64,000 nt of DNA from Actinoallomurus bryophytorum (lineage in GTDB: Bacteria; Actinomycetota; Actinomycetes; Streptosporangiales; Streptosporangiaceae). The position numbers and the translations under genes are program-made. The DNA lies in NCBI RefSeq assembly GCF_006716425.1, contig NZ_VFOZ01000001.1, forward strand, positions 6,572,001-6,636,000, in the 5' to 3' direction. Under the pieces are notes generated by a model. It worked only from the letters and a program-made list of their open reading frames with translations. It was not told the DNA's origin and ran no database searches. Each line of letters opens with the position of its first letter. The first letter of the stretch is position 1. This document shows positions 1 through 8,678 of the stretch, piece by piece.

Positions 1-2
1 AG

Positions 3-3000
3 CCGCAGGCGTTCGAGCACGGCCTGCCGGTGGACGGGGAGGCGCTGAAGACCCTGCCCGAGGGTGACACCGTGCCGTACGATCCGGAGGCGATACGCGG
101 CGGCGGGCAGCGCGGCACCGAGACCGGCAAGGACAAGGGCAAGGGGAAGGCGGTCGAGGAGCCGGCGTCCGAGCCGATCCCCCCGCACATCCTCAAGGGG
201 AAGGGCATCGGGACCGGCCTGCTCAGGACGGACGAGGCCACCGTCGAAGAGATCCGCCGCATGCTGAAGGAGGAGCTGAGGCCGTACGGGTTCCTGCCCG
301 AGGAGGACAGGCCGTTCGGCGAGCACCGGCACACTCACGGCAACAAGGTCGAGAGCCGCCTGGACAACAAGGAACTGCTCGACAAGATGGTGTCCCTGCA
401 GAGCCTGGACACCAACTACGACCAGGCGCACCAGGACGGGCTCACGTTCACGCTGCGGCTGCGCAGAGGCGCCGCGGGCATGGACCTGGACACCGATTCG
501 GCGAAGGTCACGATCAGGGCGAAGAGCCGGGAGGACACGCCGCCGGAGTACCTCGGGACCGTCGAGACGTTCCATCTGGTCAACCTCGCGATGGGCATGG
601 ACACCGCCGGGCAGGGGACGAGCCACTCCCGGAAGATCGCGCTGAGCCTGAAGTTCAAGGGCCTGTTCAAGTACCTCAAGGCGGCCCTGACGGGCATCGA
701 GGCGCAGCGGATCAGCGGCGCCTCCGACTCGGCCGCTTTCCTGAACAACCGCCCCGAACTGGCCGACCGTGTCGGCAAGGCGCTCAAACTCAGGCTGACC
801 GACGACTACGAGGTCACCGTCGAGTACCAGCACTCCGGTGAGATCGGCAAGATCGCGAAGGACCATCGGGACCGCGTGCTGCCGCCGATCGAGCGGCAGA
901 CGGCCGTGGCGCACGTGCCCACGCTGGGGAACCACACGCATCCGACATTGAAGCCGTCGGAGATGTCCGTCGCCGAGCTCATAAACACCGAGCGGAACAC
1001 CCCGTCCGACGTCCTGGACCAGGCCATCATCTACTACGCGGACCTCGCGGGCCTGCGGGAGGCCGCGGCCGGGATGCTGAAGGACCTGGTCGGCCCGGCC
1101 GGGGCGGCGGACCGCGACGTGAGCTCGTTCGCCGGTCACACGCTGGTCCGGTCGCACCTGAAGGAGATCTTCAACCGCGAGTACACGACCGACCGGCCGT
1201 TCGAGCCCGGCCTGATTCGCAACACCTTCGGGGCACTGGACATCTCCGGATCGCTCGGTCCGGCCAGGTTCGTCGACGCGACCTCCGACCCGTTCGTGAT
1301 CGGCATCATCAAGCTCCTGCTGCTCGAGAGCCGGCTCACGGCCACGAAGTCCTCCGGCATCACCTGGGACCAGCTCGACCTCGAGCTCGGCAGTGTCGCC
1401 GGGCAGGCCAACCTCAGCACCGAGTGGGACGTCAACCGGCACTGGCAGCGCAACACCAGCAAGTCCAGCGGGCGCACCGGCGCCAAGGAACTGATCCAGC
1501 TCAAGATCGACAGGGCCTACCTGTTCGAGGCGCCGGCGGACCTCAAGGTGAGCGGCCTGCTGGAGAAGCGCGCGAAGCTCCTCCCCAGCAGCACCGCCAA
1601 GCCCGGCCCGAAGACGCTCGAGAACCGGCCCGTCGGCTTCCTGCTGTCCGAGCCCGACGCGCTGCACGAGTACGCGCGGCGGACGGTGCCGCTCTCGGAC
1701 ACCCAGCTCACCGACGTGATGAAACGCTGGCAGAGCGGCGAGCTGATCATGAACGGCGACGTCGCGGCGGGGGTGCTGACCCGCTGGCGCACGGACGTGG
1801 CGGGGCGCCCGAAGGCCAGGCCCGAAGACCTGGCCTTCATCGACGCGCTCGGCCGTGACCTGGCGCGGGCGCACGAGCTCGGCGGGATACGGATCCTCGA
1901 CCAGGACGGACGCCGGCGGTTCGGCGAGGCCTTCGGGCAGGGGCTGTCCGACCCACCGGCCCTCGACCCGTACCTCGGCACTCCGCTGGATCTCGTCCAG
2001 TACGCCCAGGGCACCGCGCGGCTGGACGACACGCGGCTCGCGGAGGCCATGACCGCCTGGCAGGCCGGCACGCTCCTCCTCCCCGGCGACGTCGTGGCCG
2101 GGATCCTGCTGCGCTGGACCCCGCAAGCGCCGGTCGATCGCGACGAGCTGGCGGCGACGCTGGCGAGCCGGCACGGCCAGGGCACCGCCCCGGTCCGCGA
2201 CGAGGATCTCCGCCGGAGGCTCCAGGAGACCTTCGGGCGCAAGCTCCCGCAACCGCCGATCCCGGCCGGCGAGGTGGAGATCCCGGAGTACCTGACCCGC
2301 GAGGACCGCGGAGGACGGTTCATCGGAGCCAACGGCATCGAGAGCTTCAAGCATCGGAACGGCAAGTCGACGTACCAGATCGTCAAGGAGCGTATCGACA
2401 AGGTCGCGCCCGGCATGCTCAGCGCCGGCGCGGAGCTCTGGAACCGGGACCGCCGGGTGATCGGGCGCATGCAGGGCGGGGTCGACGCCCTGCAGTCACT
2501 GCTGGCCAAGGGCCGGGACGACGCCATGCTGGACGAGTTCCTGGCCGAGGACGGCTACACCTTCTACCTGGTGAACCCGACGGGCTGGCTGCTGTCGGAC
2601 ATCGTCGAGGTGACCATCTCCAGCGACCTGTTCTCGCCCGAGATAGGGCACTTCGTCCCGAACACCGGAACGGAGATCTACGGGTACGGCGGATCCGGAA
2701 CCTCCATGGGCAGGTCCAGGGACGGGGGACAGGCCCTGACGTTCGCCAAGCTCAACATGGGCGGCCTGCAGAAACCGGCGAGCGGAGGCGGCAACACCTC
2801 GCTGAAGATCGCCGAAGGGCACCACCGGGGCACCACGCGCTCCGAGACCCATCTGAAGGAGCAGACCAAGTACGCCGGCTACGACGGCCAGTACATCGTC
2901 GGGTTCGACACCGAGACGTCCATGCGGGTGCGCCGGCTGGACATGTCCCATCGGCCGCTCAACAACCGGCTCCTGCACACGTTCGACCGGTGGACGAAGC

Positions 3001-5783
3001 ACAGCGCCACGAGCAGCGTGACCGTGCCGGGCCGGCTGGAGGTCCAGGTGGGACGGGCGCTCGCCGAGTCCGGCCGGGCCCGTGGCCCGCACCCGCCGCC
3101 CGACCTGCGGCCGTTGCCGAAACTGCCGGGGAACTCCTTCAACACCGGCGTCGTCTTCGGCGACACGCAGAGGATCGCCCGCAAGATGCTGGAGCGGATG
3201 TTCGAGCCCGGCCTGGTCGACCGGCTGCTCAGCCCCACGGCCACCCACGCGAAGACCGGCGAGCCGCACACCCGGCCGGTCCTGTCCCTTCCGCTGCTGT
3301 TCTCCCGCATGCACCTCGGCAACCACCTGGCGGACGCGGCCGGCGGCGGCACCTACTGGCTGCCGGACGGCATCTTCGAACCGGGCCAGTCCAGGAAGAG
3401 AGCCGACATCGGGCTGAAGGGCGACTTCTACGGCCTGGAGGTGCTCGGGACGATGAAGAAGGGCAGTGGCGTCGGCCGCTACAACAAGTACCAGAGCGGC
3501 ACGACCGTCAGCGCGAGCACCGACCATTCACGGGTGGTCGGCGACTTCGGGTTGTCCGGCAGCGGGGCGATCGGTGACCACACACCGGGCCACTCCTGGT
3601 CGACCGACAACGGCGCGGGACGGAGCACGGCCTTCGGCGACAGCACGGGCGCCAGCGTGAACAAGCGGGACGAGCAGCACGGCAAGGAGAAGGGACCGCT
3701 GCAACTGGTCCGGATGCGGTTCCGCGGCACACTGGTCGCCAAGCGGTTCAACGACCACCTGTTCCGCAAGAACAAGCCCACGGGTCACTTCGAAAGCGAT
3801 CCGATCACCGGCGAGGCGTACGCCGAGCTCTACCAGGAGCAGATCGACGACCTGAACCGGCAGCTGCACGAGAACGCCAGGGCGCCGCGGAGGGACTGGC
3901 CCGCCATGGAGCGGGCGCCGCGGCTCGACCTGGCTCCGCTGCTGACCGACACGGGCGGCGCCCGCGTCGACGCGCTTCGGGCCTACCGCGGCGTCGCCCA
4001 GCGCATCCGCCGGCAGGCCGGCGCGAACACGCCGGTCGTCCTGACCGCCGACCAGGCCGCGCTCACCGTGAGCGCCCATGAGCAGGTGCTGAGGTGGGCG
4101 GTCCGCACGATGCGGGACGACCTGGAGGCGATTCGGCGGGTCACTCCGGACTTCGAGGCGCCGGAGGCGCTGGCGCGGTACGAGCTGCGGCTGCACGCCC
4201 TGGGCGTGGAAGGCGCCGAAGCCGCCCTCGGCCCCGTGGAGTCTCTGCCGGACGAGACGACGACCGTGATCAACACGGTCAACGCCCTGCATTCCCAGCG
4301 GCCGGACAACCCCACCGGGGCGCCCGCGTCCGCGCCGCGAGAGGCCGCGGCACTGAGCCTGGACCCGGCGTTCCTGGGCCGTGACGTCGCTCACGAGCTG
4401 AACGCACACGTGCAGGTGGACATCGTCGGTCTCGACGGGACCGTGCGCCGTACCTGGGCCGACCCCGACGGCCGGGCCTTCACCTTCGACCCGGCACGGA
4501 TCCGCCGCGACGCGAGCGGCGCCCTGTGGATCTTCGACCCGGTGACCTCCAAGAACCGTTTCTTCACCGCGGAGATCGCGCAACGGGACGGGCTGCTGCA
4601 GCCGGACATGCGCGCCGAACTGGACGCCTACGGATTCGGTTACGCCGAGCTCGGCCGGCTGTACCTGCTCGCCCAGGAGCGACAGCAGACCTTCGAGCAG
4701 GCGGCGGGCGCCGAACTCGCCATCCGGAGGGACCGGCTGACCGCGCACCATGACGACCTGCCGGAGCTGCTCCAGCACGCCGCCGATGCTCAAGCCCACT
4801 GGCGGCAGGAGGCGATCGAGCGCCGGCGGCTCCAGGCCGAGAACGACTCGCTGACCGGCTTCCTGGAGCTGTCCGAGAAGAGACACCAGGCGGAGTGGAA
4901 CGAAGAGGCCGCCACGAAGATCCTCGATCTCCTGCGGGCGGCGGCCCGCAGCGGTTTCAGGACGGACCTCACCGAACAGGAAGTACGGGAGATCGCCGAC
5001 GGGCTCGACCGGATGACGTTCCAGCATGACCGCGAGCTGGCCATGTCGCGGCGCGAACAGCGCCACGCGCGCGCGGAGAGACGGGAGCTCGCCGCGTGGG
5101 CCCCGCAGGACCGCGGCGGCTCGTCGGCGGCGTCCCGTACGGGTGGGGGCCTCACCCGCGAACAGGAGTCGGCGCTGACGTCGCAGGGGCTGGCGCCGCT
5201 CTACGTGCCCGCGACCGGTGACGAGATCGTCAACGCTCTCGGCGCGGGAGCGGCCACCGAGCTCGCCGCGATCGGCCGCGGACGGCCCGCGACACCGGAC
5301 GAGCTGAGAAGGCACCTGGCGGACATGCTCGCCGCCGATCTCGCGCGTACCTCGGCCGAACGGCGGCTGTGGCCGATGATCGATGCCGAGCTGGGCCGGA
5401 TCGGACTGTCGCGGGACGCACCCATGACAGACGACCTCCGCCGCTCGCTCATGGCCATGCTCACCAGCCCCGGCCGCTCCGACGGCGCGGAGGTGCTGAT
5501 GCTCGTCGCCACCGGTGTGGTGCTGCGCCTGCGCGTCGTCGTCATATCGCCGAGCGGCGTGGCGGACGAGTACGGCTTCCCGTCCGGCCGGCGGATCGTC
5601 CTGGTCCGGCTGCCGCAGGGCGGTGCCTACATCGGCGTGTGGACGGCCACCAGGCAGGTCGGGGACGGCGCTCCGTCCGAGGATCCGCCGTCCCCGGCCC
5701 CGAGTCCGGGTCCGCAGTCGACCGGTAGCCGTCAGCCGATCGCGAACCTCGGCGTCGACCCCTTCTCAGGCGTCGGGATCTGA
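3..5783 (+). CDS. Giant modular protein, 5' end outside window
   Basis: The reading frame is open to the left edge, so the true start lies upstream; about 1,926 residues are visible. No signal peptide or membrane segment is seen in this part. Visible residues about 547-656 and 657-751 are a tandem duplication: each copy has a helical block ending in GDVxAGxLxRW and then an RRRxxExFG block. Residues about 1556-1696 are charged and probably coiled coil. The last 200 residues (about 1715-1875) resemble the OTU-like cysteine protease end of large actinobacterial toxins (PATGDxxxNAL, TPDELRRHLADMLAADL, and a final hydrophobic hairpin), but the expected Cys after GD is Glu and the expected terminal His-Tyr is Ala-Tyr, so it looks catalytically dead. 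A Pro/Ser-rich tail follows. Two lectin-type membrane proteins follow in the same direction. The fold calls are inference; overall function is unknown. Confidence 0.8.
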   Translation, partial: PQAFEHGLPVDGEALKTLPEGDTVPYDPEAIRGGGQRGTETGKDKGKGKAVEEPASEPIPPHILKGKGIGTGLLRTDEATVEEIRRMLKEELRPYGFLPEEDRPFGEHRHTHGNKVESRLDNKELLDKMVSLQSLDTNYDQAHQDGLTFTLRLRRGAAGMDLDTDSAKVTIRAKSREDTPPEYLGTVETFHLVNLAMGMDTAGQGTSHSRKIALSLKFKGLFKYLKAALTGIEAQRISGASDSAAFLNNRPELADRVGKALKLRLTDDYEVTVEYQHSGEIGKIAKDHRDRVLPPIERQTAVAHVPTLGNHTHPTLKPSEMSVAELINTERNTPSDVLDQAIIYYADLAGLREAAAGMLKDLVGPAGAADRDVSSFAGHTLVRSHLKEIFNREYTTDRPFEPGLIRNTFGALDISGSLGPARFVDATSDPFVIGIIKLLLLESRLTATKSSGITWDQLDLELGSVAGQANLSTEWDVNRHWQRNTSKSSGRTGAKELIQLKIDRAYLFEAPADLKVSGLLEKRAKLLPSSTAKPGPKTLENRPVGFLLSEPDALHEYARRTVPLSDTQLTDVMKRWQSGELIMNGDVAAGVLTRWRTDVAGRPKARPEDLAFIDALGRDLARAHELGGIRILDQDGRRRFGEAFGQGLSDPPALDPYLGTPLDLVQYAQGTARLDDTRLAEAMTAWQAGTLLLPGDVVAGILLRWTPQAPVDRDELAATLASRHGQGTAPVRDEDLRRRLQETFGRKLPQPPIPAGEVEIPEYLTREDRGGRFIGANGIESFKHRNGKSTYQIVKERIDKVAPGMLSAGAELWNRDRRVIGRMQGGVDALQSLLAKGRDDAMLDEFLAEDGYTFYLVNPTGWLLSDIVEVTISSDLFSPEIGHFVPNTGTEIYGYGGSGTSMGRSRDGGQALTFAKLNMGGLQKPASGGGNTSLKIAEGHHRGTTRSETHLKEQTKYAGYDGQYIVGFDTETSMRVRRLDMSHRPLNNRLLHTFDRWTKHSATSSVTVPGRLEVQVGRALAESGRARGPHPPPDLRPLPKLPGNSFNTGVVFGDTQRIARKMLERMFEPGLVDRLLSPTATHAKTGEPHTRPVLSLPLLFSRMHLGNHLADAAGGGTYWLPDGIFEPGQSRKRADIGLKGDFYGLEVLGTMKKGSGVGRYNKYQSGTTVSASTDHSRVVGDFGLSGSGAIGDHTPGHSWSTDNGAGRSTAFGDSTGASVNKRDEQHGKEKGPLQLVRMRFRGTLVAKRFNDHLFRKNKPTGHFESDPITGEAYAELYQEQIDDLNRQLHENARAPRRDWPAMERAPRLDLAPLLTDTGGARVDALRAYRGVAQRIRRQAGANTPVVLTADQAALTVSAHEQVLRWAVRTMRDDLEAIRRVTPDFEAPEALARYELRLHALGVEGAEAALGPVESLPDETTTVINTVNALHSQRPDNPTGAPASAPREAAALSLDPAFLGRDVAHELNAHVQVDIVGLDGTVRRTWADPDGRAFTFDPARIRRDASGALWIFDPVTSKNRFFTAEIAQRDGLLQPDMRAELDAYGFGYAELGRLYLLAQERQQTFEQAAGAELAIRRDRLTAHHDDLPELLQHAADAQAHWRQEAIERRRLQAENDSLTGFLELSEKRHQAEWNEEAATKILDLLRAAARSGFRTDLTEQEVREIADGLDRMTFQHDRELAMSRREQRHARAERRELAAWAPQDRGGSSAASRTGGGLTREQESALTSQGLAPLYVPATGDEIVNALGAGAATELAAIGRGRPATPDELRRHLADMLAADLARTSAERRLWPMIDAELGRIGLSRDAPMTDDLRRSLMAMLTSPGRSDGAEVLMLVATGVVLRLRVVVISPSGVADEYGFPSGRRIVLVRLPQGGAYIGVWTATRQVGDGAPSEDPPSPAPSPGPQSTGSRQPIANLGVDPFSGVGI

Positions 5784-5818
5784 CCCCCCCTTCCACCGTC
5801 ACATTGAGGAGATGACCG

Positions 5819-6916
5819 TTGAACGATCCGAAGCAGAACGAACGTCGGGGCCAGGAACGCGGTGACCTCGTCGGCGCGTTCACCCGTGGTGCGTGGCAGC
5901 CGAGCGTGCAGCCGCAGGTCGGCCCGCGGATGCTCGCGGGCGGAATCGTGCTGATCGTGGTCGCGGGAGCGGCGTTCGGCGCCGGTGCGATGACGTCGTA
6001 CGACCACAAGCGCGCCGCGGAAGAGCGCTCGCGAGAGCTGGCCCTGACCTCGCGGTACCCCAGCGTCGACCGGGCCGGCCGTACGGGCGCGACGACAGTG
6101 CCCGGAGTCCCGCGCCCGTCGGTCGACGCCCCGAGGGGCGGCATCCCGTCCAAGCGCGCCTCACGTCCGGACACGCCGGGCAGGCCCGGAGCGGAAGGGC
6201 CGCGCACCGAGCCGGCGCCGACCCCGGCCCCGACGGGCTCGCCGGCACTCACGGTGCCGCTGAAGGCCCCGGCCGGGGACGGTGCCGATGACGAGAAGGG
6301 TGCCGACCGCGCGGGGGGACGGCGAAAGGTCGCCGAGCGGAGCTCGCAGCAGGGCGGCGAGACCGCACCCCACACCCTGCTGACACTGCCGGAGCCGGAG
6401 AAGACCCCGACGCCGACGGAGAGGCCGGATAGGTCCGAGTGGCCGACGATTCGCACGGGGCCGCCTCCGACCACGCCCCCGCAGGGCGGCACTCGCAGCG
6501 CCGAGCACGACGCGTACAGCCCGATCCAGGCCGAAGCGCTCGATCGGCAGTCGAACCTGGGCACGGAGAACACCGGCGACACCGGCGGTGGCCAGAACCT
6601 CGCCTGGATCAGTGACGGTGACTGGGCGCTGTACAAGGGAGTCGGCTTCGGTCTCGATGGAGCGCGACGGTTTTACGGCCGGGTCGCGAGCGGCGCCGCC
6701 GCGGGAGTCAGCGGCCGGGTCGAGGTGCGGTTGGACGCCCTGTCGAACGCGCCGGTCGGCGGCTTCGCCATCGCCAACACGGGCGGCTGGCAGACCTACG
6801 GCACGGTCGAGGCCGATGTCCGCAAGGTGACCGGGGTGCACGACGTGTACCTGAGGTTCAGCAGTGGGCAGCCGGGCGACTTCGTCAACCTGCACTGGTT
6901 CGCCTTCGGCCACTGA
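5819..6916 (+). CDS. Membrane-anchored CBM6 carbohydrate-binding protein
   Basis: A 365-residue type II membrane protein. Residues 1-38 are a charged cytoplasmic stretch, 39-59 one transmembrane helix, about 60-232 a Pro/Thr-rich linker, and 233-365 a family 6 carbohydrate-binding module (IQAEA, DTGGGQN, GDWALY, GGWQTYGTV, VNLHWFAFG). No catalytic domain is present, so it probably binds a polysaccharide or cell-wall glycan outside the membrane. The start is a TTG preceded by GAGGAG seven bases upstream; an ATG at 5812 is in another frame. The N-terminal 70 residues match those of the next gene (GAW/RAWQP, LAGGI, YDHK/RxAA, RELALT), so the two are paralogues that share an anchor and differ in sugar-binding head. 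It follows the giant gene by 35 bases and is probably cotranscribed. Confidence 0.85.
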   Translation: MNDPKQNERRGQERGDLVGAFTRGAWQPSVQPQVGPRMLAGGIVLIVVAGAAFGAGAMTSYDHKRAAEERSRELALTSRYPSVDRAGRTGATTVPGVPRPSVDAPRGGIPSKRASRPDTPGRPGAEGPRTEPAPTPAPTGSPALTVPLKAPAGDGADDEKGADRAGGRRKVAERSSQQGGETAPHTLLTLPEPEKTPTPTERPDRSEWPTIRTGPPPTTPPQGGTRSAEHDAYSPIQAEALDRQSNLGTENTGDTGGGQNLAWISDGDWALYKGVGFGLDGARRFYGRVASGAAAGVSGRVEVRLDALSNAPVGGFAIANTGGWQTYGTVEADVRKVTGVHDVYLRFSSGQPGDFVNLHWFAFGH

Positions 6917-7151
6917 CCAGATCCTGGATGCGGCATTGCCGAGGTCCGGGAATAGGCAACAGTGCCGATACTCAGGCTTGGCCGTCCGGTGCCAGACTCG
7001 ACGTCGCACCTCCCGTTTCCTGCGAATCGGGAGGTGCGCAGGCCACGCCGTACCTCCACGGAGACGCGCCGCACACATATCCGGCCGGACCGGCCTTATG
7101 GAGTCCACCGGACAGCGGCCGGATCCGCGCGCACTGATCCAGGAAGAACAC

Positions 7152-8039
7152 GTGAGCGAGCAGAATTCCACTGAACGCCAACGACAAGAGCGCGCCGAAT
7201 TCGTCGACGCCTTCAACAAGCGCGCCTGGCAGCCGGGGGAGCGGCCCCGGCAGCGCCTGCGTTTCCTGGCGGGTGGTATCGCCGTGATCGTGGCGGCGGG
7301 CGTCGCGTACGGTGCCGGCGTCCTGGACCACTATGACCATCGGAAAGCGGCCAAAAACCGAGAGCGGGAACTGGCGCTGACGGCGCGCGCCGGTCAGGCG
7401 CCCACCCCGGCTCCGACATCGCCGTACGCCATGCCCTGGGGCACGACGACACCGAGTTCCAAGCCACCGGCTTCCCCGGCTCTCCCGGCTCCGAAGCCCG
7501 CCGAGCCGGGGACGAAGGAGAAAAAGCGGACGGTATTCAAGGCGGAGTCCAAGGGGGGACGGCGGCCTGCCGGCCCGAAGTTCAGCACCGCCCGTGATCT
7601 GCTGCTCATGAACGTGGTGACCGGCAAATGCGCCGACGTCCCCGGCAACGGCGACGGGACGATGAACGGCCCGGTGGTGCAACACACGTGCCGCGCGACG
7701 GCCCAGGACAACCAGCGCTGGGACCTCGTGGTGCGCAAGAACGGCGCCGGTCCGAACGGCGCGGACCTGTTCACGATCCGCAACAGCAAGGACGGCCTCT
7801 GCTTCGACCTGCGCGGCAGCGGAGCCGTCGATAGGGTGACCGAATGGCGCTGCGCCTCCGGCGGCAACCAGCTGTGGTACCTGGACGAAAAGCATTCAGG
7901 GGAGTTCTGGATCCGCGACTCGGGCGACGGCGGCAAGTGTCTCGACGTGGAAGGCGCCCGCGCTGAGGACGCCAGCTTGACCGCCTGGCCGTGCGACCCC
8001 AAGGACGACCACCTGTGGGTGCTCAAGCCTGCGAACTGA
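7152..8039 (+). CDS. Membrane-anchored ricin B-type lectin protein
   Basis: A 295-residue protein built like its upstream neighbour: charged N-terminus, transmembrane helix at about 39-57, Pro/Lys-rich linker, then a ricin-type beta-trefoil at 146-295. The three trefoil lobes show the expected QxW-type signatures (NQRW, NQLW, DHLW) and paired cysteines. It should bind galactose-type or related glycans at the cell surface; there is no enzyme domain. GTG 7152 is chosen because AGGAAGA lies just upstream and because it aligns the anchor segment with the CBM6 paralogue; the frame stays open further upstream without a good ribosome site. The 235 bases before it hold no other gene. A 19-bp perfect hairpin follows the stop. 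Confidence 0.85.
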   Translation: MSEQNSTERQRQERAEFVDAFNKRAWQPGERPRQRLRFLAGGIAVIVAAGVAYGAGVLDHYDHRKAAKNRERELALTARAGQAPTPAPTSPYAMPWGTTTPSSKPPASPALPAPKPAEPGTKEKKRTVFKAESKGGRRPAGPKFSTARDLLLMNVVTGKCADVPGNGDGTMNGPVVQHTCRATAQDNQRWDLVVRKNGAGPNGADLFTIRNSKDGLCFDLRGSGAVDRVTEWRCASGGNQLWYLDEKHSGEFWIRDSGDGGKCLDVEGARAEDASLTAWPCDPKDDHLWVLKPAN

Positions 8040-8099
8040 AATCCGGCACGCCGTATGGGGACTCAGCGGATTTCCTCGAAATAGACGACAAAAACGCGT

Positions 8100-8144
8100 G
8101 CTCGGGTCTCGCGTACGCTTGTGTGGCGTACGCGAGACCCGAGC
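8100..8144. terminator. Perfect 19-bp hairpin between convergent genes
   Basis: The arms at 8100-8118 and 8126-8144 (left arm GCTCGGGTCTCGCGTACGC) are perfectly complementary around a 7-base loop TTGTGTG. It lies between the lectin gene and the convergent small secreted protein gene, so it most likely ends transcription from both sides. Confidence 0.8.
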
Positions 8145-8168
8145 CTCAGTGACGCGTCCGGATGCCGC

Positions 8169-8402
8169 TCACCACCAGTCCAGCCGGTATCCACCGTTGA
8201 CCTGGGGACAGGAGAATCCGTGAAGCAGGCCCATCTGAGCGTAGGTGTTCCCGGCGTAAACGCAGTCGTAGTAGGTCGGGTAGACGACGCCGTGACGCGG
8301 GGTGTCCGCGGACGCGGCAGAGGCGCCGACGAGGCTGAAAGCGGCCGCAGCGGCAGCGATGCCGGCAGTGACGCCTACCTTGCGAATGGTGAGAGACCGC
8401 AA
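8169..8402 (-). CDS. Small secreted protein of unknown function
   Basis: The product is 77 residues: a Sec signal peptide (basic start LTIRK, hydrophobic alanine-rich core, ending ASAASA-DTP) and a mature part of about 46 residues with two cysteines, many tyrosines and a terminal RLDWW. I do not recognise the family; the mature peptide could carry one disulfide. The TTG start at 8402 is chosen because AAGGAG sits six bases upstream; an ATG at 8456 in the same frame would put 18 polar residues before the signal peptide. The upstream region holds inverted repeats and is noticeably less GC-rich than the genes. Confidence 0.75.
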   Translation of the reverse strand: MRSLTIRKVGVTAGIAAAAAAFSLVGASAASADTPRHGVVYPTYYDCVYAGNTYAQMGLLHGFSCPQVNGGYRLDWW

Positions 8403-8487
8403 TTTACTCTCCTTTTGAAATGAGTGGCCATAGAGCGAGTGTCCGGGCGCTAGCATCTCCTATGTCCACGAGGAAATCCATCTCAAT

Positions 8488-8531
8488 AGGTGCGATAAAC
8501 GCGCACCTCTTTGCCTAATTATTCGGTTAGG
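8488..8531. promoter_or_regulatory. Inverted repeats upstream of the small secreted protein
   Basis: AGGTGCG (8488-8494) and CGCACCT (8502-8508) form a perfect 7-7-7 inverted repeat, and CCTAA (8514-8518) pairs with TTAGG (8527-8531). The motif TTRCCTA also occurs at 8511-8517, 8592-8598 and 8614-8620. This 276-base AT-richer gap contains no gene; a regulator-binding role is inferred from symmetry and position only. Confidence 0.35.
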
Positions 8532-8678
8532 TACTCCGCCGCAGCTCAGGCGGATCGGTGACGCTCGAACCGTCTATACCGGCAAGAGCAATTACCTAGA
8601 CGAGTGCGATGAATTGCCTATTCTCGCCGCGCACACTTGACGCCCGGTCGCCTTCCGTGACGGTGGTGTGATGCCTGC

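Noticed and set aside
3528-5315. A minus-strand frame of 595 codons opposite the giant gene
   Set aside because: Pro/Arg/Gly-rich shadow without starts or motifs; the plus-strand frame is coherent throughout.
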